From contig JAUJYZ010000854.1 of assembly GCA_033675265.1 (NCBI GenBank), forward strand, positions 1 through 64,000: 64,000 bases of DNA, read 5' to 3'. Below the pieces are notes generated by a model. The model was not told where the DNA came from, did not search any database, and saw only the letters and a program-made list of their open reading frames with translations. Of the stretch, positions 47,062-57,282 are shown piece by piece (positions within the stretch are counted from its first letter, which is position 1; each line of letters begins with the position of its first letter). The position numbers were made by a program, and so were the translations under genes. Origin of the DNA: Actinostola sp. cb2023. Its lineage: Eukaryota; Cnidaria; Anthozoa; Actiniaria; Actinostolidae.

Positions 47062-47574
47062 ATGAAACCACAGGTAGCCCAAGGTATCTATGAGAGGCTT
47101 GTTATCAAGCTGTATATAAGGCTTTGTATGGGACCTTAGGCTCTGGTCGATAACTCCGTAAATAATAAAGCCAATAAACTCTAACCTTCCTGTAGTGTTG
47201 TTTGTGTCGTTGTTGATCTCTGGTAGCGATTTCAGGTCATTCCGGCGATTCAGTTTTAGCTGAGCTCTCCCCCCACTACTAAGTAACTAAGTAGTGGGCG
47301 GAGAGCTCAGCTAACAGAGCTAAAAATCGCCGGAATGACCCGAAATCGCTACCAGAGATCAACAACGATACAAACAACACTACAGGAAGGTTAGAATTTA
47401 TCGGCTTTATTATTTACGGAGTTATCGACCAGAGCCTAAGGTCCCATACAAAGCCTTACATGTATATGTTGTAGTTCAATATGGATTCTGGTACAATTTG
47501 GTTTTGTACCGGTACAATTTGTTTTGAACTGGTACAATTTGTTTTGAACTGGTACAATTTGTTTTGAACTATTT

Positions 47575-47955
47575 TATTAAAATCATGAAGTACCTTGGGG
47601 TTAGGTTTAGGGTTAGTATTGGGGTAGACTTTGTATTTTATTAAAATCATGAAGTACCTTGGGGTTAGGTTTAGGGTTAGTATTGGGGAAGACTTTGTAT
47701 TTTATTAAAATCATGAAGTACCTTGGGGTTAGGTTTAGGGTTAGTATTGGGGAAGACTTTGTATTTTATTAAAATCATGAAGTACCTTGGGGTTAGGTTT
47801 AGGGTTAGTATTGGGGAAGACTTTGTATTTTATTAAAATCATGAAGTACCTTGGGGTTAGGTTTAGGGTTAGTATTGGGGAAGACTTTGTATTTTATTAA
47901 AATCATGAAGTACCTTGGGGTTAGGTTTAGGGTTAGTATTGGGGTAGACTTGGTA
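47575..47955 (+). repeat. 64-bp minisatellite with TTAGGG-like core (6 units)
   Basis: AATCATGAAGTACCTTGGGG recurs at 47,581, 47,645, 47,709, 47,773, 47,837 and 47,901, that is every 64 bp. Each unit contains GGGGTTAGGTTTAGGGTTAG. Confidence 0.97.
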
Positions 47956-48155
47956 GGAATGAATACAATCTGCTTCGTTCTACTATACTATGAGAGCAAG
48001 ACAGGTACATGTACGTTCGAGTACGTTGACGTGAATACAAGCTGCTTCGTTCTACTAGAGAGCAAGACAGGGATGCGTTGACACGTTGACGTGAATACAA
48101 CCTACTTCGTTCTACTAGAGAGCAATACAGGCACGCGTTGATGTGAATACAAATA
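47956..48155 (+). repeat. Tandem repeat of about 67 bp (3 units)
   Basis: GAATACAA(T/G/C)CTGCTTCGTTCT followed by GAGAGCAAGACAGG recurs three times with small changes. Confidence 0.85.
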
Positions 48156-48675
48156 AATAAATATCATGTTTAACGTGTCAAGTGTTGATATCAGTATGGC
48201 TAACTAGTGGGGACAAGACTGACTCTCACACTCACTTCTTACTACATTATATATTCTGTACACCCAACACTCATCTCACTAGTTCGTTTTTACTGAGGGA
48301 GGAAAACCGGAGTACCATAGGAGAAAATTCATTGAAGCAAGGGAGAGAACGAACCGGCTCAACTCAACTCGCGCCCAGGTGCCACTATAGAACAAGACAG
48401 GTACGCTTTGACGGTTTAGAAATTTCTTTGCCTTGTCATAAAATTTGTCTTCAAATATGAAAATCACAAGCGAATTTTTACTTTTAGTTTCCTGTTTCAG
48501 GTTTTAATTTCTCGTTAGAAAGCCTCACGATCAACCCATGGTTCGTGATCCGCCATATTGCCAAGTCCACGTTTTGATCTAGCATGCATGCGTGAATTTA
48601 AATGACATAATGATGTAATAGAAAATGAATAACATTAATTAATAAAATGTAAATGTGATGCTAAACCGACATCGA

Positions 48676-48761
48676 AATCCTCGATGGCATAGTTGGTTAA
48701 TGCGCTGGTCAACGCTGGTCTACAGTCAGAGTTCGGAGTTCGAGTCCCAGACAAGGTAAGA
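48676..48761 (+). tRNA. tRNA-like segment / tRNA-derived SINE head
   Basis: TGGCATAGTTGGTTAATGCG resembles a pol III A box and GAGTTCGAGTCCC a B box, at roughly tRNA spacing. The acceptor stem does not close well, and the middle holds a GCTGGTC duplication, so it is probably a tRNA-derived SINE or pseudo-tRNA. Confidence 0.4.
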
Positions 48762-49191
48762 AAAAAATTGAAAAAAATATGTTAATATGGTATTAAATAG
48801 ACAGATAGACAGAATTAATGTAGGCAGACAGGAAAGGAAAGGAGGGGTAGGTAGGGAGAGAATGAAGGGAGGGGTCGGTGCCAGGAAGTCGTCTAGTTCT
48901 TTTGAGAACCCCCTAAAAAAATCCAAGCCCCTGTTTTTTTAATGAGTCCCCAAAATAAAATCCCTTTTAAGAATGCCAGATTGTACCGGTTCAAAACAAA
49001 TTGTACCAGTTCAAAACAAATTGTACCAGTTCAAAACAAATTGTACCGGTTCAAAACAAATTGTACCAGTTCAAAACAAATTGTACCAGTTCAAAACAAA
49101 TTGTACCAGAATCCATATTGATTAACTACAACATATATATACAGCTCGATAACAAGCCTCTCATACATGTAGATACCTTGGGCTACCTGTG

Positions 49192-49430
49192 ATGAAACGA
49201 TATCTTTCAGAGTTGGCCCACACGAATTGGCATATGTGTTTGTATGTGAAATGAGCCTGTGTTTTATCGGCCATAAAGATCCGAGCCGCCGACTTCAACA
49301 CTATTCAGTTTAGCAGCATTAAAACAACAAGTCGCTCAATGAGCGTATACTCAGACATTATGACAAGTAGATCTCTATCTTTGCTCACCAACACACGCCA
49401 TTGGTAGAACAAGCCACAGGTATCTCAAAA
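49192..49430. mobile_element. Remnant related to the 7.8-kb insertion
   Basis: ATGAAACGATATCTTTCAGA and GAAATGAGCCTGTGTTTTAT match 7,994-8,080. A second tip CAAGTCGCTCAATGAGCG is at 49,331. Confidence 0.6.
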
Positions 49431-49450
49431 TTGACAGACGAAGAGAAGAG

Positions 49451-49597
49451 ACTATAGACCTTTTGCATAAAGCCACTAATCATATGCAGAGCAGATACAC
49501 GCTTAGCCTCACTCTGACTCAACGAAACAAAAGATCTATCCAACGATGTCATTGTTTTATTGAGTCAGAGTGAGGCTAAGCAAAAGGTCTATAGAGT
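49451..49597. mobile_element. MITE (CTATAGACCTTTTGC ends)
   Basis: CTATAGACCTTTTGC and TTAGCCTCACTCTGACTCAA are both inverted at the right side. Confidence 0.8.
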
Positions 49598-49599
49598 CA

Positions 49600-50160
49600 T
49601 TCTTCCGTGACAATCTCCGATACTTGACCCTGTTCTTTGATCATATACAGAGACTATTTGTCGGTGATCATAGATAAAGATATCATACGTGGTACGTCTT
49701 GAGGTTGCATAGGTCAGATGGTTCTGATAACGCCCTTCAAGGCGCGTTTGTTTTTGTTTAATATATTTAAGCTTACAAAGGCTTCAATATAATAGCACTA
49801 TTTTCAGTCAATCATGCTTCTTCATTTCTCTTCTGCATATTAAACACAACTGCCTCTCTCTCACACGATACAGCACGAGTTTCTACACACTGAGCACTTC
49901 TAATCGGTAGTCGTGAAACAATGAGTTAGCACTTCTATCGATAACCCTATGTTTGACCTGTTTGAGCATATAATTACTTCATTAGAGTTCAGATATCATC
50001 GCCCCCGTTTTCAGCCAATCGAAACCCTGGAACAGACATTCCTGACCGATATGATCACATTCTTCGCATGCTTTCTTCATTCCGAAGCCTATAACAACAA
50101 CAACAACAACAACAAAAAACGCCCATTTTCTAACTCGGTCACTTAATTCCTCCTTTAGTG
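49600..50160. other. Unassigned stretch
   Basis: Nothing recognisable apart from a short (AAC)n run near 50,093. Confidence 0.4.
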
Positions 50161-50167
50161 TCTGAGT

Positions 50168-50245
50168 AATAATAATGTTGGTTCTTACAATGTATATATA
50201 TAGCGCATTTCACATTGTCTCAATGCACTTTACAACCGATGGAGT
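50168..50245 (-). mobile_element. (AAT)n-linked repeat with TATATAGCGC core
   Basis: GTTCTTACAATGTATATATA, TAGCGCATTTCACATTGTCT and CACTTTACAACCGATGGAG match the 27,430 copy. Confidence 0.7.
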
Positions 50246-50751
50246 ACTGTGTAATACGCTGTCATATTTTGTGTGGTCTCTTGGCCTACCTTATATGGTA
50301 AATTGATGCACGAGTGGAATAATTAGCAATTATTGGACGAGGTTGAGCAAAATATTGTGATTTGTCGGTGACGAGCATCTAATAATTACATGTATATGCC
50401 GAAGGCAGAGGCAAATAATTATCTGTGAGACAAAATCACGTTATTTTGCAAAAACCGAGTTCAATAATTATTGTTTTATCATTCACGTTATTTTCTCTCA
50501 CCTAAATAATAAAGCAACAACTCTGGAAAAATCGAGGTGCCATTGTCGAGTAGAACGAAAACACTTATTCGTAGGAAGTTATCTGCAGTGACGTAAGTCG
50601 TCTCTCAACCAATGAAAATCACAGAGAAAATATTCTCAAAAATTCCCAGCAATTTAATTGCATGTCTTGGAATTATTTGGAAAATTTTGCTATTAGCACT
50701 ATATTCTACCTTAAAAATATGGTGTGAATGGAATAAAAATCAAAAATATTG

Positions 50752-51805
50752 TTAAGATCTTGGAAATTCTGAAACAAGATCATGTCAAGATCACGCTAAG
50801 ATCCTATCAAGATCTTGATTAAGATCAGGAAGTCATTTCATGTTAAGATCATGCCAAGATCAGGGTAAGATCATGGAGTGATCTTGGTAAGATCTTCGGA
50901 AAGATCTTGATAAGATCTTGGAAATTATGAATCAAGATCATGCCAAGATTATGATGAGATCCTTTCAAGATCTTGACAAGATCAGAATGTGAGTTCATGT
51001 TAAGATCATGCCAAGATCAGGGTAAGATCATGGAGTGATCTTGGCAAGATCTTAGGAAAGATCTTGATAAGATCTTGAAAATTCTGAATCAAGATCATGC
51101 CAAGATTATAATAAGATCCTTTCAAGATCTTGACAAGATCAGAATGTGAGTTCATGTTAAGATCATGCCAAGATCAGGGTAAGATCATGGAGTGATCGTG
51201 GCAACATCTTAGGAAAGATCTTGATAAGATCTTGAAAATTCTGAATCAAGATCATGCCAAGATTATAATAAGATCCTTTCAAGATCTTGACAAGATCAGA
51301 ATGTGAGTTCATGTTAAGATCATGCCAAGATCAGGGTAAGATCATGGAGTGATCGTGGCAACATCTTAGGAAAGATCTTGATAAGATCTTGAAAATTCTG
51401 AATCAAGATCATGCCAAGATTATAATAAGATCCTTTCAAGATCTTGACAAGATCAGAATGTGAGTTCATGTTAAGATCATGCCAAAATCAGGGTAAGATC
51501 ATGGAGTGATCTTGGCAAGATCTTAGGAAAGATCTTGATAAGATCTTGGAAATTGTGAAACAAGATCATGCCAAGATCATGATAAGATCTGCTAAGATCA
51601 TTCCAAGATCAGGGTAAGATCATGGAGTGATCTTGGCAAGATCTTATGGACGAAATCTTGGAAAGATCTTACCAAGATCTTGGCATGTTCTTGCCAAGAT
51701 ATTCCCAAGATCTTGGTATATCAATATCTTGGAAGTCATCAAACAAGATTTGCCAAGATCATGCAAGATCCTACAAGATCTTGTAAGATCTTACAAGATC
51801 TTATC
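50752..51805. repeat. 157-bp satellite built of AAGATC motifs
   Basis: CAGGGTAAGATCATGGAGTG recurs at 50,861, 51,018, 51,175, 51,332 and 51,489 (each 157 bp apart), then at 51,610 (121 bp). Within each unit AAGATC or GATCTT occurs about every 10-15 bp. The edges degrade into irregular AAGATC repeats. Confidence 0.95.
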
Positions 51806-52000
51806 AAGATGTTCAACCTGGGGTACCAAGTTGAGGGCTAGAGTCGAGGGCATTATGTCGATCGAGGGTAATATGTCGAGGGTACTATGTCGAGAGAAAA
51901 ATAAAGCAACTGAACTTAGTGGCTGATTTTGTGTCACTGTCATATATTTTAGAGAAATTTAAAGCGACTGAACTTAGTGGCTGATTTTCTTTTGTAAAAC

Positions 52001-53486
52001 CACAGGAAACCCAGGCTGTATATCTGTCTGGGTCTTGACGTAAATTATAGTAAAATACAGTAAATGAATGATAGCTTCTAAATAAAGTGTATTTCACATA
52101 TACATACTGTCTTGTCTTCATTTTGCCTCGTTTCGGACGATTTTGACGTGTTTTGGCTCCTCTAACTCTCCCCTCCATATATTATGAGAAGGACGGAAAC
52201 ATCGAGTTTCAAATCACTACAGGTCACGATCGATACTCCTCGATTTCTCTCCTGAAAATGCATTCCCCTTCAATTCAAACGACCTCAGGTGAAAGAATGA
52301 TAAATATGGATTCCTCGAAAGTGAGTCACGACAAGAAAAAGCATCGGATTCATTCTGGAATCCTTCGAAGAATCCATAACATACAGCCATTTTCATCCGG
52401 AGTTCCCGTTTGCTATCCACGGAAGTAAACGTTACACCACACGAAATCCCAGCGTGCTTTGGCGCTCGGACCTGATTGGACAAAAGGACACAGACAATTC
52501 AAATATTTCACTCGTGGGGACTATCGAAAGTAAGAAATGGATAGACAAATTATACACATCTAGGGGTGGGTAGATCCGAAATCGACAACAACATGACGAC
52601 CCGTGAGCATTTATAGCGAGATTCAAAACGTTACTTTATCGCATTTATAATAATAATTATTCGATATTGTCAAATACACTGAATGCTGTCTACGCTGAAG
52701 CGGAAATATGAAGAATGCCATGGAAATGTTCCGAAGAAGAAGAGTAAAGGCGAAAAAGTTTTAGTTCCTTTTTATGTATCTTTGAAAGCCTGGTAAGTTT
52801 GAAGTTACAACCGTTCGATTCAATAATATATTTTACATCATGGCATTCTTCATCTTTCCGCTTCAGCGTAGACAGCATTTTGTATTTGACAATATCGAAT
52901 AATTATCATTATAAATGCGATAAAGTAACGTTTTGAATCTCGCTATAAACGCTGGAATTTTGCGGGGTTTTCCATGCACGGGTTGTCATGTTGTTGTCGA
53001 TTTCGGATGGGTTGTTCATATTGTACCCACCCCTAGATGTGTATAATTTGTCTATCCGTTTACTTCCGTGGATAGCAAACGGGAACTCCAGATGAAAATG
53101 GCTGTATGTTATGGATTCTTCGAAGGATTCCAGAATGAATCCGATGCTTTTTCTTGTCGTGACTCACTTTCGAGGAATCCATATTTATCATTCTTTCACC
53201 TGAGGTTGTTTGAATTGACAGGGAATACATTTTCAGGAGAGAAATCGAGGAGTATCGCGCGTGACCTGTAGTGATTTGAGACTCGATGTTCCGTCCTTCT
53301 CATTATATATGGAGGGGAGAGTTAGAGGAGCCAAAACACGTCAAAATCGACCGAAACGAGGCAAAATGAAGACAAGACAGTATGTATATGTGAAATACAC
53401 TTTATTTAGAAGCTATCATTCATTTACTGTATTTTACTATAATTTACATCAAGACCCAGACAGATATACAGCCTGGGTTTCCTGTG
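52001..53486. mobile_element. Foldback element I: CACAGG ends, 7-bp target duplication GTAAAAC
   Basis: CACAGGAAACCCAGGCTGTA at the left is inverted at the right (GGGTTTCCTGTG). GTAAAAC is directly repeated at 51,994-52,000 and 53,487-53,493. The arms are about 730 and 650 bp (52,001-52,730 and 52,840-53,486). The loop contains an ATG-started open segment ending at a GTAAGT donor. No transposase is seen. Confidence 0.9.
52684..52792 (+). CDS. Possible first exon spanning the loop of foldback element I
   Basis: An ATG at about 52,684 opens MLSTLKRKYEECHGN, a basic stretch KKKSKGEK, then VLVPFYVSLKAW, reaching the consensus donor TG|GTAAGT. The basic stretch could be nuclear localisation. The first part lies in the inverted arm, so its start is mirrored at 52,878. 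No downstream exon is identified. Confidence 0.3.
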
Positions 53487-53589
53487 GTAAAACTACAATT
53501 ATTTTCATAACAGACAAACTTGCTTGCTTTAATTTTTTTCTAAAACAGAAAACTTGACATTCATATTATGTCATTATATATACTCCCAG

Positions 53590-53621
53590 GATAAGAAGAA
53601 GGGACATTTCTATATTGGAAG
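53590..53621 (+). CDS. Possible micro-exon ending YIGR
   Basis: After ATACTCCCAG, the 32 bp read DKKKGHFYIG and end GGAAG|GTATGG in phase 2. This is the same ending and phase as the exon at 59,531-59,639 (CEYIGR), and it fits the next exon at 57,283. The acceptor choice is uncertain. Confidence 0.4.
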
Positions 53622-53699
53622 GTATGGATGAATTTGCCATTGCTTGTAAACATACATGCATGTACACATGCACTTTAGCTTTGATTCAGGGACCATTTT

Positions 53700-53731
53700 T
53701 GTGGCTACTCCTTCGTAAGAAGAGTAGCCAC
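53700..53731. repeat. Short perfect hairpin
   Basis: GTGGCTACTCCTTC pairs with GAAGAGTAGCCAC around a tiny loop. No T-tract or coding role can be assigned. Confidence 0.6.
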
Positions 53732-54082
53732 TATGTCATCGAGTGTGTAAGTAAGTAAATAAGTAAGTCCGTAACTAATCTTCGGATAGCCTTCGGAAGC
53801 GATTGTTATCAATCGAACACTGGGCGACGAACAGCGAATAAGTCATCGACGATATAGCCGACGTTCGCCGACGTTTCTCCAGTGGTCTCCGATATATTTT
53901 CGTAGGATTTTCGTAGGATTTTCGTGACTATCAGCTCTTTCGGCAGCTTTCGGAAAGTTATCTGCTATTTTCGTGATCTCTCGTGTGGTTGTCGACGTTT
54001 TATCGATTCAAAATGCTCTACTTCACGCGTTGGTTTAATTTTTCATGTGCTTTTCGCTTCGTGAACGCGTTGTTTAGAAGGG

Positions 54083-55680
54083 TAAGTTTACACCTCTAAA
54101 TTAATATACTATTATTCTATGCTATTTTGCACCATAAACAAGACACATCTCTCGTACAAAGTGTCAAGTGTTTGTTCATAAAGATGTTTTCAAGTTTTTC
54201 AGTGACATAGTGTCACATAGTGACGGTTTGTTGAGATTATTTTCCAGCCGTGAATATCGATTGTATTTGTTCGGTCTTTTATAAATAGCTGTGGACTGAT
54301 CGACTGATCGACTGGTCAGTTGTGCAGTCGAGCACCTCCATGTGAACCTGTTAAAGTGTCAAGTTATTACTATAAGTAATTCTCTTCGAGGAACAAATGT
54401 CTTTATACGAGACACAAACAAACACTTCGAATTCGATTCAGACAGATTCGGCTCTCGTTTAGTCTTAGTCCCAAAACTCTTAAATCCCGTTCTAATCGCT
54501 AAATAAAGCCAATTTATATTCATATAAATTAAAGTTAATAATACAACCATTAGCTTTAATTAAATGGACGCATATTAGATTCAATGGAATGTAAACTAAT
54601 AATTGACCAGCAACGAAGCAGGCTTTGTTCAAAGTAAACACTGTAATGCAATATACTATTAGGACAATTACAAGGGTACAAGGGTCACTTATGGTATCAC
54701 ATGTCCTGGCATGGTTTAACTGCACCAGCCAATCATGTCACAGCATGCCAGGCTGTCAGTCCATGTTGTGGCATGTTTGCGTTGTCGATTGCAGTCCATT
54801 CCGATCAAAACAGCTATCGATATACACGTAATTTCCTCCCACCCTCCCCTTTTGTTCTAGTAGCATATGGCACAATTAGTAATAAGGCACAAGATAGTTA
54901 CAGTTATAAGCAGCCAATAGCGGTTGCATATATGGACATCATGAACTCTGACAATCTCAGCAATGGTAGGAGATGGACAATGTCAACTATATTGTTAACT
55001 TCATGCTCAATGATGTAGCAGAGCTTTATCTTAGTATGTTTTAATAAAATCACGGGTTGGGGATTAGTGCTCCCATACTGGTCACTTTTGCCCCATAGAC
55101 TTATGGTTTATTATCAATGAAGGGGTTGTATGTGAGTTACACCCTTATCACCCTCAGTAGGGGTTGTATGTGAGTTACACCCCTCAGCGACCCAGGGGAT
55201 TATCATCGGTAGGGGTAGTATGTGAGTTACACCCCGGCGACCCGAGGGATATCACTGGAGAGAGGATTATCACCTCTCTTTGTCATGCACTGACCAGTAT
55301 GCCAATTATGCGTGAGCATGGATCTGCTGCAGCAGATGGAGACCTAATTCCCATTCCCCATTACTCCACAAAACTGTGTTGTTATGTCTAATGGGTTGGA
55401 AGTATTAAATGACATACAGGACTCAAGTAGATATTAATCTTTATTTAGAAAGCAGTTTTAGAAATTCAAGGTATCAAAAGGATAGTGATTTACGGCCATA
55501 ATGGTATCTGCATGCTTTTGTTGATCAAATAAGACACAGGAAGCCCAATACACAAACACAGGGTGGTGAGCCTGTGAAACCTGAACAAATCTTTACACAC
55601 GAGAGATGTGTCTGGTTTCGGGTGCAAAATAGCATAAAATCATAGTACATGTATATATTAGAGTGTAAATTTATCTTCAA
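54083..55680. mobile_element. Element with about 80-bp inverted ends
   Basis: GTTTACACCTCTAAATTAAT through GACACATCTCTCGT at 54,086-54,155 is inverted at 55,600-55,672. The interior shows a 55-bp tandem repeat at 55,105-55,235 and no recognisable gene. Confidence 0.6.
55105..55235 (+). repeat. Tandem repeat of about 55 bp (3 units)
   Basis: TAGGGGTTGTATGTGAGTTA with CACCC recurs three times. Confidence 0.85.
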
Positions 55681-56034
55681 ATTAGAGTTACTATTTTAAT
55701 ATTACAATGTGTGTGTACTATTTATTACATTTGTATATTCAATGTTTTCATATATTTAGGCGAAGTCAAATAAATAAATAAACACCACTTCATCAAAGTT
55801 GAGTTCAACGATCTTATATACAGAACATTGTTAAATTAATATTAATATTCAATCACTAATGATATATCAATGCTGTTCATATCGATTGTTGATAACAACT
55901 GTTATTGTTCAATTGTTAAATTCAATTATTCTTTGTATTAATACATAGATAGTTCAAGCATACTAGTTCAACAGAGGAATCAATCCAACTACATATTGCT
56001 TCTACATTTCAAAACCGCAGTAACTACATGTAGT

Positions 56035-56444
56035 TATACACCCTATGCATAAATCGATTTATGTAATTTGCATAAATTTGCAAAAACTGAAAGAATAACG
56101 AGTTAAGTAAAGGTAAAATAATAGATTGAAAGATCATCCACAGTTTAGTAACTACCCCAAAAGTGCATTAATAAAAATGAAACCATCATAAAGTAATAAG
56201 CGTTTGAAAGGTGCAAAATACATGGAAACGAGGCTGGTAGGCCCAAAGTCCGGTTTCTGGCACAAATCTTTGTAATTTCAAGTCACTATAACTTTTCAAG
56301 ATTTCGTAGTACAGCCCTAAAATTTGGTGTGTTCATTTTTGATAACACTCTCTTCAAAGAGATGGTCAGATATTACTGTAACATATTCCCAATAACGAAG
56401 TGAATGTGATTTTACGATTCTACCATTTATGCATAGGGTGTATA
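56035..56444. mobile_element. MITE related to the racemase-intron element
   Basis: TATACACCCTATGCATAAA is inverted as TTTATGCATAGGGTGTATA. It shares the terminal core and the GGAAACGAGGCT interior motif with 1,837-2,224. Confidence 0.8.
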
Positions 56445-56609
56445 GACTATCTTTTTTGTTTATTTCTTTTTTTGTTTATTATTCTTATTCTTCTTCTTCT
56501 TATTATTATTCCCAGGTTTATTTACAGTAGCCACATGCAGTCCTTGACTGCCTATTTTTTATATTTTTCTCCCCTGACCTTGCTTGCGTGCACGGGATCC
56601 TGAAGAATT

Positions 56610-56830
56610 CTGGGAAACTACGAAAAGGTGCATCGAAACTGGACACCTCTCTAAGACAGACATCTTCGTCTGGTCTGGTGTCCAGCTTAGAGAGAGTTGA
56701 ATGTAAATACAGACAATTCTCTAGAGATGGACACTACTTCACTTCAAACAGTGCCTCTTTACATGTACAATATATGCACCTTGATCTGGTTGTCTCTGCT
56801 ACATGTACACTGTCTCACTGAACTGGACAG
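56610..56830. mobile_element. Short repeat with inverted GGTGTCCAGCTTAGAGAG blocks
   Basis: TGGACACCTCTCTAAGACAG and CTGGTGTCCAGCTTAGAGAG lie as inverted blocks, with a third loose block near 56,722. They resemble a pogo/Tc1-type MITE; the class is uncertain. Confidence 0.45.
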
Positions 56831-57169
56831 TAACTAGTGGGTCCTATGTTTGTGTCTTTTTTTTGCACTTAGAGCAGATTTCATATGACTGTGAAAAACT
56901 TACGGCCTGGATGTGCCGTGACTGTGATGTTTTAGGATTTTGAATGAATCCGTGCCATGCAGTGTACCATGGGTTTTCACATAAGATTATTGTAAATAAT
57001 TATTATTGTATTATATTGTAAGCTTGAGTTTTTCAAATATTTATATATTTGCTATTCAAGAATTTTTTTAATAAAGATATGATCACATTCATACAAAATC
57101 TGCTCTAACTAGCACATGAGAGACTTAGTTTCCCATCTGGCAGATGTAATAATAAAGATCTCACCTGGG

Positions 57170-57215
57170 AAGCAAGGGTGACTGAGTGGTGAGAGCACTC
57201 GCCTCAAATCACTGT
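57170..57215 (+). mobile_element. Truncated tRNA-derived SINE head
   Basis: GGGTGACTGAGTGGTGAGAG followed by CACTCGCCTC looks like the A-box part of tRNA-derived SINEs common in corals. The B box is absent. Confidence 0.45.
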
Positions 57216-57282
57216 GGTACATGTACAAATATACTGTAAATAAAATATTATAGACCTGTAGAGATTTTTGTTTCATTCCTAG

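Larger units (their letters stand above)
47463..49138. mobile_element. Nested element with subterminal GGTACAATTTGTTTTGAACT iterons
   Basis: TATATGTTGTAGTT and AATATGGATTCTGGTACAAT at the left are inverted at the right end. About three to four copies of a 19-20-bp iteron lie inside the left end (47,490-47,570), and six or seven inverted copies inside the right (48,983-49,110). The interior holds two minisatellites and a tRNA-like segment. Confidence 0.75.
47069..49191. mobile_element. Foldback element F: CACAGGTAGCCC ends, 7-bp target duplication ATGAAAC
   Basis: It starts CACAGGTAGCCCAAGGTATC and ends with its complement GGGCTACCTGTG. ATGAAAC is directly repeated at 47,062-47,068 and 49,192-49,198. 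An empty related site is at 7,994-8,000. The arms of about 200 bp meet at 47,275-47,300. The right arm is split by a second element at 47,463-49,138. Partial arms of the same family are at 33,014 and 39,370. No transposase is seen. Confidence 0.9.

Noticed and set aside
57170..57215. A functional tRNA gene
   Set aside because: Only an A-box-like part is present; no B box or acceptor stem.
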